Assembly: GCA_016190025.1 (NCBI GenBank)
Contig: JACPRG010000097.1
Span: forward strand, 1-12,013
Length of the DNA: 12,013 nt
Origin: Candidatus Tectimicrobiota bacterium
GTDB lineage: Bacteria > UBA8248 > JACPRG01
Direction: 5' to 3'
Under the pieces are notes generated by a model. It saw only the letters and a list, made by a program, of their open reading frames with translations. It was not told the origin of the DNA and made no database searches. Below are positions 1 to 6,643 of this stretch, one piece after another. How positions within the stretch are numbered: the first letter of the stretch is position 1; every line of letters begins with the position of its first letter. Both the position numbers and the translations under genes were made by a program.

Positions 1-583
1 CCTTATCCCAGCGCCCACCAAAATACAATTGGCCGGGGGAGATACGATCCTCGCATAAACTGCATTTCCATTCACCTCGAGCCTTTCTAACGGAAGGAGC
101 AGGACCCAAGAAGAGCTTCTGTAGATTTTGTCGGATCCTTTGATTTCTTATATTTCTGAGCTTTCTTTTAAAGAAGGAAATATCTGGGTGAGTCTGAATA
201 TGGCAATCTTCACAGACTAACTGAAGATTTGATAATGAATTGTCTCCACCCCGGGAGAGCGGTGTCCCATGATGTACATGGGCGTTCCGAAGTCGGAACT
301 TGTGTCCTCTGATTATAATGTCTCCCGTTTTCTTACCACAGATGCTGCAAACACCTTGATCGCGTTGAAAAACCGCGACTCGACGGTTCCCCCAATCTCT
401 TGGCCGACCTTTTTGGCTGCGTTGAAGGGGTTCTATATGCTCCTTCCAGTAAGCGAACCTGGCGACCCTCTCATGCTTTTGTTGCTGCTCGTAGTCCTGT
501 TTCTTTAATCGGCTCCTGAAACTGCGCCTTAACGCAAGAGCTAAAAGAATCAAGAGCAAGAGAAACACTGCAATTGTGGACAT
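1..583 (-). CDS. HNH endonuclease with N-terminal membrane anchor (3' end cut by window edge)
   Basis: Translating the minus strand from ATG at 583 gives 194 residues open to the window edge, so the C-terminus is missing. Residues 4-18 are almost wholly aliphatic, followed by arginines: a single membrane anchor with the rest probably cytoplasmic. Residues 21-60 are charged and Q/K/E-rich. Residues 67-133 form an HNH (McrA-like, PF01844-type) nuclease domain: Cys79-x2-Cys82, the core His104-His105, GGDN at 112-115, Asn119, Cys124-x2-Cys127-His128, His132. The four cysteines are the usual structural zinc site; the histidines and asparagine match the beta-beta-alpha-metal catalytic core. A further pair, Cys174-x2-Cys177, near the cut end suggests a second zinc finger. 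The gene uses TTA, ATA and AGA codons that its neighbours avoid and is clearly AT-richer, suggesting horizontal origin. No strong ribosome site precedes 583, so the start is moderately certain. The target is unknown; a defence or element-borne nuclease is possible. Confidence 0.82.
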   Translation of the reverse strand, partial: MSTIAVFLLLLILLALALRRSFRSRLKKQDYEQQQKHERVARFAYWKEHIEPLQRSQKGRPRDWGNRRVAVFQRDQGVCSICGKKTGDIIIRGHKFRLRNAHVHHGTPLSRGGDNSLSNLQLVCEDCHIQTHPDISFFKRKLRNIRNQRIRQNLQKLFLGPAPSVRKARGEWKCSLCEDRISPGQLYFGGRWDK

Positions 584-703
584 GGATTCTTTCGTGATAG
601 GTGGAAGGAATGGGCGGTGTAGTGCGCCCCATTTACAAGCGACGTTTAAGAGAGCATGAGGGTTGAATGGATGATTGCGCCTGCTCCCCTCACCGCAAGT
701 CCT
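584..703. other. Intergenic spacer marking a change in base composition
   Basis: This 120-base spacer lies between the stop of the MBL-fold gene and the start of the HNH gene, both on the minus strand. Composition shifts across it from the GC-rich block on the right to the AT-richer HNH gene on the left. It holds one imperfect hairpin (609-633). No convincing promoter, attachment site or terminal repeat was seen. Confidence 0.5.
609..633 (-). terminator. Possible weak terminator hairpin after the MBL-fold gene
   Basis: The arms AATGGGCG (609-616) and CGCCCCATT (625-633) pair with one bulged base around an 8-base loop. Read on the minus strand the hairpin lies about 70 bases past the stop of the MBL-fold gene and is followed by a pyrimidine-rich stretch rather than a clean T run. 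It may separate that transcript from the HNH gene. Support is only moderate. Confidence 0.3.
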
Positions 704-1573
704 TCACCGGCGGAAGAATTCCCACTCGGGCACTTCGCGGTCTTCTTCCAGGAGCCGCCGCTGCTCCTCCCGGTCGGCGACCGCAGTCTCCTCCAGGTAA
801 TCCGCGCAAAAGGCGGCGGCCCTCTCTTTGGCCCCGGAGCGGACCTCCCCCCGGACGGACGCGAAAATCTGGTCGAACTCGAGCCGCAGGATGCCCTCCC
901 GGATGACGCGGAACTCCTCGCGGGTGTAGGGGACCCTGCGCGGCGTGCTCTTCCAGGCGCTCAGCTCTCCCGTGGCGGGGGAGACCATGAGCGTGTCGCC
1001 CGTGAAGAGGACCCCCCGGCGGCGCGCGAAGAGGAGGCAGAGCCCCCCCTCGAACTGGGCGGGGATGCGGTGGACCTCCAGGGCGCCGTCCAGGGAGAGG
1101 CGCTCGGTCTCGAAGAACTCCACGTTGGGGTACCCCGCGGGCCACGGCCGGTCCGAGACGTGGACGTGGATGGGCGCGCGGAAGCGGGCCGAGAACTCGT
1201 CCATGGCCCCGTAGTAGTGGGGATGGGAGAGGATGATGTGCCGGATCCCGCCCCGCTCTTCGATCCAGCCGGCCAGGTCCTCGGTCAGAAGCGGCTGCAT
1301 GTCCATGAGGACGTTCCCGCCCGGCCGCTGAATGAAATAGGCGTAATGGCGGATCCCCAGGTCCGGACGGGTGTAGAACCGCCAGATGTCCTCCTCCAGC
1401 TGAACGATCTCCATATGGTGGTCCGGGCGGAGGTCATCGGGGCGCGCGAAGCGGGGTCTCTCTTTCGGCCCGGGGACGTACCGCTTGGCGCAGATCAGGC
1501 ACCGCGGCTCTTCGCCCGCCTCCACGAAGGTCCGGTTGCCGCAATAGGTGCAGACCAAAGGGTTCCGCGACAT
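704..1573 (-). CDS. MBL-fold protein with N-terminal zinc ribbon and incomplete metal site
   Basis: 289 residues. The N-terminus carries a small zinc-ribbon/rubredoxin-like knuckle (Cys8-x2-Cys11 and Cys25-x2-Cys28). From about residue 54 the protein follows the metallo-beta-lactamase fold: the strand before SHPHYYGAMDEF (116-127) aligns with the HxHxDH motif, and LFTGDTL (189-195) is the conserved strand carrying the bridging Asp193. Metal ligands are incomplete: His117 and His119 remain, but the following Asp-His pair is replaced (Tyr-Tyr-Gly), the usual His of the later glycine-rich loop is absent (FEGG at 174-177), and no terminal GH motif is seen near IFASVRGEV (236-244). It may bind one metal or have lost hydrolysis; from memory, SHPHYY-type MBL proteins are a recurring subfamily in environmental bacteria. 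GGAGG lies about 10 bases before the ATG. It is last in the minus-strand UbiD/TRAP group, 157 bp after the permease. The substrate is unknown; a thioester or lactone hydrolase is a guess. Confidence 0.85.
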   Translation of the reverse strand: MSRNPLVCTYCGNRTFVEAGEEPRCLICAKRYVPGPKERPRFARPDDLRPDHHMEIVQLEEDIWRFYTRPDLGIRHYAYFIQRPGGNVLMDMQPLLTEDLAGWIEERGGIRHIILSHPHYYGAMDEFSARFRAPIHVHVSDRPWPAGYPNVEFFETERLSLDGALEVHRIPAQFEGGLCLLFARRRGVLFTGDTLMVSPATGELSAWKSTPRRVPYTREEFRVIREGILRLEFDQIFASVRGEVRSGAKERAAAFCADYLEETAVADREEQRRLLEEDREVPEWEFFRR

Positions 1574-1632
1574 GGGACATGCGCCTCCACAGAAATCGGT
1601 TCGAGCGGGACGGGATGAATTTTCCCGTCCGC

Positions 1633-1663
1633 GGCGCGGGGGCCGGGAGGTCCCTCCCGCGCC
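1633..1663. other. Stable intergenic hairpin between permease and MBL-fold genes
   Basis: GGCGCGGG (1633-1640) pairs perfectly with CCCGCGCC (1656-1663), and an inner stem GGGA (1645-1648)/TCCC (1651-1654) extends it. The gap (1574-1730) also holds a GGCCGGCC-type palindrome at 1682-1693 and a short CCCG/CGGG hairpin next to AAAA (1664-1680), which on the minus strand would be a hairpin followed by TTTT. Together these may form a weak terminator or RNA-stability element after the permease. High GC makes chance hairpins common. Confidence 0.3.
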
Positions 1664-1730
1664 AAAACCCGCCCGCGGGTCGGCCGGCCGGCCCCTCTCC
1701 TCCGGCTCAGCCCCGCCTTCTTCCGGACGC

Positions 1731-3644
1731 TCAGGCCCTCAAGGACACCTTCTCCAGGCTCCGCCTCCCGTAGCGCACCCACTGGAAGAGGAAGAGTCCC
1801 CCCGCCACGAGGACGCCCGGCACGTGCCAATAGAGCGTAGGGCCGATCATCAGCAGCCCGCCGAGAAAGAACAAAGCCCTTTTGAGGAGAGTCAACGGCG
1901 CGAAGGCGTAGTCCTGGACGGCGAGGGCCATGGCGATGACCCCCGCCAGGGCGAAGACCGTCCCGACGGCGACCTGGGGCGCCGAGCCGATCAGGAGGAG
2001 GGAGGGGTCGAGGATGAACATGTAGGGCAAGATGAACGCCGGGAGCGCCAGCTTCATGGCCTCGATGGCCGTGGGTATGATGGGCGACCGCGCGATGGCG
2101 GCGGCCGCGTAGGTGGTGGGCGCCGTCGGGGGCGTGATCGCCGAGAACGCGCTGAAGAAGATGACGAAGAGGTGGGCCTGGGGGATGAAGGTCGCCTCGG
2201 GGAATCCCGCCCGGGCCAGCATCTTGAGGAGCGCCGGGATCGCGATGCCCACCTGGATGATGTACGCGGAGGAAAGGGGGAGTCCCATGCCCAGGATGAT
2301 CGTGGCGACCATGATGAGGATGAGCGCGAGGAAGAGGCTCTCTCCCGCGATGTCCACGATCAGCCCGGAGAACTTGATGGCGACGCCGGTCAGGTCGAAG
2401 ATCCCCACCATGACGCCGGAGGCGACGATGGCCACGGTCACCACGGTCGCCTGGATGCTCCCGTCGGCCAGGGCCTGCCAGATGGCCCGGGGCCCCATCC
2501 GGGTCTCCTTGCGGAGCCAGCTCACGACGACGATGGCCAGGATGCAGTAGGTCACGGCGAACATCGGGCTTTTGCCGATGACCAGCAGGAAGATCAGGAG
2601 GAACAAGGGAAGGACCAGATGGCCCCGGGAGAGCAGGATCGGCTTCAGCGCCGGCAGCTCCTTCCGGGTGAGAGTCGGGATCTTCACCTTCACCGCGTAG
2701 ATGTGGACCATGATCCCGATGGACAGGAAGTACAGGACCGCCGGGAGCACGATCAGCTTCATCACCTCCACGTACGGGATGCCCGTGTACTCCGCCATCA
2801 AGAATCCCACCGACGCCATGACGGGGGGCATGATCAGCCCGCCGGTGGACGCGGCGGCCTCCACCGCGGCCGCCATGTAGTCCTTGAACCCCGTGCGCTT
2901 CATCATGGGGATGGTGAAGGAGCCGGTGATCACGGCGTTGGCCGTGCTGCTGCCGGAGATGGACCCCACCAGGCCGCTCGCGAGAACGGCGACCTTCGCC
3001 GGCCCGCCCCGCATGGTGCCCGTCAGGGCCGTCGCCAAGTCGATGGTGAACTGGCCGAAGCCGGACTTCTCCAGAAACGCCCCGAACACGATGAACAGGA
3101 AGATGTACGTGGAGGAGATGTGCGTGGGAAGGCCGAAGATCCCGTCGGTGAGGAGGTACTGGTTGTCAATCACCCGGCTGGCCGTAAAACCCTGATGGAA
3201 CAAGAGCCAGGGCATGTACGGGCCGATGAAGGCGTAGACCACGGACAGGGCGACGAGACTGGTCAGCGGCCAGCCGATGACGCGCCGGCAGGCCTCGAGA
3301 ACGCCCGCCACGGCGATGAAGCCGAGAACCTTCTGGTGCCAGCCGAACGTCTCGGTGTAGCCGATGTGCTCGACCACCCAGTCGTAGTTGTAAAAGAGAT
3401 ACCCCATCGAGAGCGCCCACAGGCCGAGGACGATCCAGTCATAGAAGGGCAGCTTCCCCGCGGGCGTCCCCCTCCAGGCGCCGTAGCACATGAGGCTGAT
3501 CCCCATCAGGAGCGCCACGTGGATGAGACGGTGGAGGAAGGCCTCGGGCGTGCCGAAAAAGCCCGTGTACAGGTGGTAGAGGGACGTCAGGGCGGCGATG
3601 ACGGTGAGGACAACCTGCGCGGCACCGTGGAGGTCTCGTTTCAT
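1731..3644 (-). CDS. TRAP transporter fused permease (4TM/12TM), TAXI type
   Basis: 637 residues from the ATG at 3644, the normal size for a fused small-plus-large TRAP permease (TIGR02123-like). It imports an organic acid through the inner membrane using an ion gradient, taking it from the binding protein encoded just upstream. The N-terminal part (about residues 10-165) supplies the four-helix DctQ-like segment; the rest is the DctM-like 12-helix domain. Family signatures are visible: SGSSTANAVITGSFTIPMM (230-248), GMGLPLSSAYI (452-462) and ITPPTAPTTYAAAAI (503-517), the two symmetric hairpin regions of the transport core. A C-terminal hydrophobic block follows (about 550-625). The frame is open to 3701, but the first 19 residues of that version are arginine/proline-rich and not membrane-like; ATG 3644 has an AGG nine bases upstream and begins MKRDLHG, so it is preferred. 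The substrate cannot be read from sequence; context suggests a carboxylate used by the UbiD enzyme. Confidence 0.95.
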   Translation of the reverse strand: MKRDLHGAAQVVLTVIAALTSLYHLYTGFFGTPEAFLHRLIHVALLMGISLMCYGAWRGTPAGKLPFYDWIVLGLWALSMGYLFYNYDWVVEHIGYTETFGWHQKVLGFIAVAGVLEACRRVIGWPLTSLVALSVVYAFIGPYMPWLLFHQGFTASRVIDNQYLLTDGIFGLPTHISSTYIFLFIVFGAFLEKSGFGQFTIDLATALTGTMRGGPAKVAVLASGLVGSISGSSTANAVITGSFTIPMMKRTGFKDYMAAAVEAAASTGGLIMPPVMASVGFLMAEYTGIPYVEVMKLIVLPAVLYFLSIGIMVHIYAVKVKIPTLTRKELPALKPILLSRGHLVLPLFLLIFLLVIGKSPMFAVTYCILAIVVVSWLRKETRMGPRAIWQALADGSIQATVVTVAIVASGVMVGIFDLTGVAIKFSGLIVDIAGESLFLALILIMVATIILGMGLPLSSAYIIQVGIAIPALLKMLARAGFPEATFIPQAHLFVIFFSAFSAITPPTAPTTYAAAAIARSPIIPTAIEAMKLALPAFILPYMFILDPSLLLIGSAPQVAVGTVFALAGVIAMALAVQDYAFAPLTLLKRALFFLGGLLMIGPTLYWHVPGVLVAGGLFLFQWVRYGRRSLEKVSLRA

Positions 3645-3845
3645 CACCGATGACCTAAAGGGAGGGCGACATCGCAACGGGGAACCCGCGCCCCGGGGCA
3701 AATCAGACGCTGAACGGCCGGAAACCGGGCCGGCGACCGAAGCCCGGACGCCCGCAGGCCCACCGGCCCCGCTCGGGGAAGGAAAGAGGGCCGGCGCCCG
3801 GCGCGCCGGCCCCCCCGGTTTTGATCCTGTCGTCCGGGCGCGTCG
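3645..3845. other. 201-bp gap between TAXI binding protein and permease genes
   Basis: There is no gene here on either strand that stands out from the GC-rich background. It contains the strong hairpin described separately (3788-3812) and, next to the permease, the weak AGG ribosome site. The gap is long for a transporter operon and probably serves to set the expression ratio. Confidence 0.5.
3788..3812 (-). terminator. Hairpin after the TAXI binding-protein gene (partial terminator or RNA stabiliser)
   Basis: GGGCCGGCG (3788-3796) and CGCCGGCCC (3804-3812) form a perfect nine-pair stem with a seven-base loop. On the minus strand it is followed by CTCTTTCCTTCC, pyrimidine-rich with a short T run. 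It starts 33 bases past the binding-protein stop and lies well before the permease start. Comparable structures between binding-protein and permease genes in other transporters cause partial termination or protect the upstream mRNA; that role here is inferred. Confidence 0.45.
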
Positions 3846-4805
3846 CTACAGCGCGCCGATCTCTTTGAGGTACCGGGTCAAGCCGGGATGGCGGGGGATC
3901 CCCATGTCCTGGGCCGCAGTCTTGGGATCGACCCGCTTGAAGCTCGCGTTGATCTTGACGAACTCGCCCAGATTCCCGTAGACCAGCTTCGCCATCTTGT
4001 AGACCAGGGCCTCCGGGACGTTCTTGTTCGTCACGACGATCTGGTAGCTCTCGAGCGTGTTGACGTCCCCTTCCAGGTCGAAGGCCTCCTTCTTCACGAC
4101 GCGGGGGAGAGCCGCCGGCTGGACCTTCCGGATCCTCTGGACCTCATCCTGGGTGAAGGAGAGGATGCGGATGGGCTTGTGGATCTTGAGCTGGACGATG
4201 GGGGCGTAGCCCTCCTCCCCCGGCATCAGGATGGCGTCGAGGTGGCCGTCTTTCATCTGGCTCACCGCGTCGTTGAGGCCCAGGTAGGTCACCTTGGAGA
4301 AGTCCTTGTAGGACATTCCCAGGGCCTGCAGGATCTGGGCGTTGAAGAATTGCTGCGAGAAGCCCCGCGGCATGACGTTCACGCGCTTGCCTTTGAGGTC
4401 CCGCCAGGTCTTGATGCCCGAGTCCCGGAACACCGTCCAGTTGGTGACCTGGCCGTACTGGACGACGGCGAGCCGGAGGTTCTCGGCCTTCTCCTTGAAC
4501 GGGGGACGCGCCAGGCTCGCGTCGTACACGGTCGCGGTGTACGTCAGGCCGAACTGCAGCTCTCCCTTGTTGGCCTGCAGGGCGTTGCTCGCCCCGCCGC
4601 CGATCACGAGGGTCACCTTGTCGCCGTAGAGCTTCTCGGCCAGACGGCTGACGAGGGCGCCGATGGGGTACCACGCCCCCCCCGGCTTGGAGACGCCGAA
4701 CCCGTAGGTGTCCCCCGCCGAAGCGACAGAAGCGACTCCCAGCGCCCCCGCGAGAAGGAGCGCACTCAGCGCCGCGATACCCGCCTTCCAGAATTTCCGT
4801 CTCAT
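3846..4805 (-). CDS. TAXI family TRAP transporter solute-binding protein
   Basis: 319 residues from the ATG at 4805, chosen because GGAGGAGG sits just upstream and the protein then begins with a clean signal peptide (MRRK, a hydrophobic stretch to about residue 27, then ASA just before Gly-Asp at 31-32). The frame extends upstream to 4919, but that extension is low-complexity and lacks signal-peptide character. The mature protein shows TAXI (NMT1-like) features: an opening strand with SKPGGAWYPIGALVSRLAEKL (the GGTYYPIG-type ligand loop), the GGGASNALQANKGELQFGL stretch that lines the cleft, and TWRDLKGKRVNVMPRG, the typical hinge/second-lobe motif. It should act in the periplasm, handing ligand to the fused permease encoded 201 bp downstream. 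TAXI proteins bind organic acids such as glutamate or 2-oxoglutarate; this ligand is unknown, with an aromatic or unsaturated acid suggested by the adjacent UbiD gene. Confidence 0.93.
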   Translation of the reverse strand: MRRKFWKAGIAALSALLLAGALGVASVASAGDTYGFGVSKPGGAWYPIGALVSRLAEKLYGDKVTLVIGGGASNALQANKGELQFGLTYTATVYDASLARPPFKEKAENLRLAVVQYGQVTNWTVFRDSGIKTWRDLKGKRVNVMPRGFSQQFFNAQILQALGMSYKDFSKVTYLGLNDAVSQMKDGHLDAILMPGEEGYAPIVQLKIHKPIRILSFTQDEVQRIRKVQPAALPRVVKKEAFDLEGDVNTLESYQIVVTNKNVPEALVYKMAKLVYGNLGEFVKINASFKRVDPKTAAQDMGIPRHPGLTRYLKEIGAL

Positions 4806-4966
4806 CGTTCCTCCTCCATGCTTGTCGGTCGCAGGATCACTCCCTCCGTCCCCGGCTTTCTCCCTCGGCGAAGATTCGCCCCCTCTCCCGGGATCGCCCC
4901 GCCCGTCCGGCGCCGCCATGGAGCGGCGGCCGGTTGATTATCCCGCGCCCCTCGCCCGAAAACGGG
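4806..4966. other. Gap between UbiD and TAXI genes with small inverted repeats
   Basis: This 161-base spacer holds the strong ribosome site for the TAXI gene (GGAGGAGG, about 4810-4818), a short CCCG-TTTT-CGGG hairpin directly after the UbiD stop (4955-4966), and a 14-base inverted repeat GGCGAA-GA-TTCGCC (4867-4880) that could be an operator or a hairpin in the transcript. A GATAAT hexamer (minus strand, 4937-4942) might be a -10 for a separate TAXI promoter, but I see no matching -35. Confidence 0.35.
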
Positions 4967-6397
4967 TCACACCCTTTCCGCCGGCGCGCGACGGCTCATC
5001 CGGTTCGTGACCTCCAACTCCTTCAGGAAGACCCTCCCCTGCCCCTGGGGTACGGTCCGCTCGAGCGTCTCCCGCTCCTCTCGCCGGAAGGTCGAGGGAC
5101 GGCAGGCGTCGATCCCGATCTTTCCCCCGACCCGCTGCCAGCGGGCGCCCGGGGGGCTGATCTGGGGGAGAGAGACGTCCATGGGATGGTTCCGGGTCCC
5201 TTCGACGAGGACGACGCCGGTGGCCGGGTTGAAGCGCGTCCCGACGGCCCACAGGATCTCCTCCGGTTTATGGATGTCCACGTCCTCATCGACGGCGATG
5301 GCCACCTTGGGGTGGAGATAGGCGCTGCTGAGGGCCCCCATCAGGATGTTTTTCACCTCTCCCTCGTAGTGGGGGGTCATCTGGATCAGGATCACAAACT
5401 GGCCTCCGCAGGGGGCGCAGTGGACGTCGTGGACATCGGCGTACCCCCCCACCTCCCTCAGGCGCTCGTAGAGGTGGGCCTCCATGGGGAGCCCGTTGAG
5501 GGACTGGTGCTCGACGAAGTTGGTGGCCTGGCAGTGGCGGTAGATGGCGTCGCGGCGCATGGTGACGGCCGAGACCTCGAAGACCGGGTTCTCTCCCGTC
5601 CCCGACGCGTAGGAACACTGGAACTCCCCGAAGGGGCCTTCCCGCCGCCTCACCCCCGCCAGGAGCTTCCCCTCGATGACGATCTCCGCGCGGGCCGGGA
5701 CCACCAGGTCCAGCGTCTCGCAGCGCACCATGGGGATGGGGGACTCCAGGAGGGCTCCCGCCAGCTCGAACTCGTCCACGCCGTAGGGGACAGTCCAGTT
5801 GACGGCCACGTCGATCAGGGGATGGTGGCCGATGGGGACGGCCATGGGCATGTCCTCCCCCGCCGCCTCATACTGCTCGAAGTGCCGGTACGTGTGGCGC
5901 GGGACGAGGAGGGTCCCCGTGTGGTTCCGGTCCTGGACCTCCATCCGCAACATGGCCAGGTTCCCGATCCCCGTCTCCCGGTCCCGGGTGTAGTTCATCC
6001 CGGCCCCGATGGTGCGGCCCCCGTCCTTTTCGGAGTGCTTGATGACGGGAAGACGGAGGAGGTCCACGTCATCCCCCTTCCAGACGACCTCTTTGCAGGG
6101 GCCGTCGCCGACGATCTCGAAGGGGACGAGACCCTTCCGGTAGCGCCGGACCAGCTCCCTCACCACGTCCCTCGGGTCGCACCCCAGGGCGAGGGCCTGG
6201 CTCTCCCGCTTCGTCATGAGCTCCCCGCAGACCCGCCAGCCTTCGTAGCCCCGGACGTTCTCAAAGAGGATGGGCCGGTCGCTCTGGTCAAAGAGGGCGC
6301 CCATCTCCGTAGCGGGATCAACCGGGGACTGGACAACCCGAAGCATGTCGTGGGCCTCCAGCTCCTCCAAAAACGTCCTCAGGTCTTTCTCCAGCAT
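4967..6397 (-). CDS. UbiD family (prenylated-FMN dependent) decarboxylase
   Basis: 476 residues, the usual UbiD length, from ATG at 6397 (AGGGA about nine bases upstream; MLEKDLRTFLEELE is a typical UbiD opening). The longer open frame to 6661 lacks family similarity and crosses the divergent promoter region. UbiD enzymes reversibly decarboxylate aromatic or alpha,beta-unsaturated carboxylic acids in the cytoplasm using prFMN, Mn and K. Key residues are present: Asn146-x4-Arg151 (GNLAMLR, metal/prFMN site), a candidate metal His168 or His172, Glu238 in VPARAEIVIEG (metal ligand), and Glu253...Glu258 in EGPFGE, which with Arg151 gives the catalytic Glu-Arg-Glu network. DEDVDI (370-375) and GKIGIDACRP (425-434) are conserved C-terminal features. 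The enzyme therefore looks intact. It is first in the minus-strand group, followed by a TAXI binding protein and a TRAP permease. No UbiX gene is present here. It could be a quinone-pathway UbiD, but the transporter context favours catabolism; the substrate is unresolved. Confidence 0.95.
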   Translation of the reverse strand: MLEKDLRTFLEELEAHDMLRVVQSPVDPATEMGALFDQSDRPILFENVRGYEGWRVCGELMTKRESQALALGCDPRDVVRELVRRYRKGLVPFEIVGDGPCKEVVWKGDDVDLLRLPVIKHSEKDGGRTIGAGMNYTRDRETGIGNLAMLRMEVQDRNHTGTLLVPRHTYRHFEQYEAAGEDMPMAVPIGHHPLIDVAVNWTVPYGVDEFELAGALLESPIPMVRCETLDLVVPARAEIVIEGKLLAGVRRREGPFGEFQCSYASGTGENPVFEVSAVTMRRDAIYRHCQATNFVEHQSLNGLPMEAHLYERLREVGGYADVHDVHCAPCGGQFVILIQMTPHYEGEVKNILMGALSSAYLHPKVAIAVDEDVDIHKPEEILWAVGTRFNPATGVVLVEGTRNHPMDVSLPQISPPGARWQRVGGKIGIDACRPSTFRREERETLERTVPQGQGRVFLKELEVTNRMSRRAPAERV

Positions 6398-6432
6398 GAT
6401 TTCGTTCCCTGGGACCTCGACAGCATAAAAGC

Positions 6433-6469
6433 GGGGACGGCCTGAGCAGGCTCGACCGCCTCGGTCCCC
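6433..6469 (-). other. Structured 5' leader hairpin before the UbiD gene
   Basis: GGGGAC (6433-6438) pairs with GTCCCC (6464-6469), enclosing a small CCTG-AG-CAGG hairpin (6441-6450). If the leftward promoter at 6513-6541 is right, this folds in the roughly 110-base untranslated leader of the UbiD transcript, 36 bases upstream of the start codon. It matches no riboswitch I recognise, and its regulatory role is open. Confidence 0.3.
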
Positions 6470-6512
6470 CGCATCTCCCCTTCCTCTTCGGGCTGGAATC
6501 TTGAACAGGCTC

Positions 6513-6541
6513 ACTATAACAAAATCGGTCAAGGGAGAAAA
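6513..6541 (-). promoter_or_regulatory. Candidate extended -10 promoter for the UbiD/TRAP group
   Basis: On the minus strand TGTTATAGT (6521-6513) matches the extended -10 consensus TGnTATAAT with one mismatch. A poor -35 (TTTTCT, 6541-6536) lies 17 bases upstream, which is tolerable for extended -10 promoters. Transcription would start near 6506, giving a leader of about 110 bases. The site sits in the AT-rich part of the divergent region. Confidence 0.4.
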
Positions 6542-6643
6542 CCGCCCGGTCATGGTCTTGTTTGATCCGACGGATAGAAAAATTCGCCCCCCGGCGGCCT
6601 GGGCGTCCCCTCGACCTCTTCCATTCCCTTCCGGCTGATTGCG

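Noticed and set aside
269..508. Plus-strand 79-codon frame with a hydrophobic end
   Set aside because: It is antisense to the HNH gene, whose minus-strand frame carries a full nuclease motif set; the plus frame has no recognisable domain.
704..1573. Classical metallo-beta-lactamase, lactonase or glyoxalase II
   Set aside because: The HxHxDH signature and other ligand histidines are incomplete, so none of these specific activities can be assigned.
656..1618. Plus-strand 320-codon frame
   Set aside because: Antisense of the MBL-fold gene; composition is Pro/Gly/Arg/Asp-rich, typical of reverse frames in GC-rich DNA, with no motifs.
1633..1700. Possible mobile-element end or attachment site formed by GGCC-rich palindromes
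   Set aside because: There is no transposase, no paired terminal repeat and no target duplication; short palindromes are frequent in such GC-rich spacers.
1548..3653. Plus-strand 701-codon frame rich in His, Asp, Glu and Arg
   Set aside because: Exact antisense of the TRAP permease; its odd acidic/His-rich composition is what reversing codons for hydrophobic residues gives. The permease on the other strand has clear family motifs.
3888..4937. Plus-strand 349-codon frame
   Set aside because: Antisense shadow of the TAXI binding protein, which has a signal peptide, ribosome site and family motifs.
4934..6445. Plus-strand 503-codon frame
   Set aside because: Antisense shadow of the UbiD gene; no domain is recognisable and it lacks a ribosome site.
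6398..6512. FMN (RFN) riboswitch upstream of the prFMN enzyme
   Set aside because: The leader folds but lacks the conserved multi-helix FMN-riboswitch core sequence and is rather short for it.
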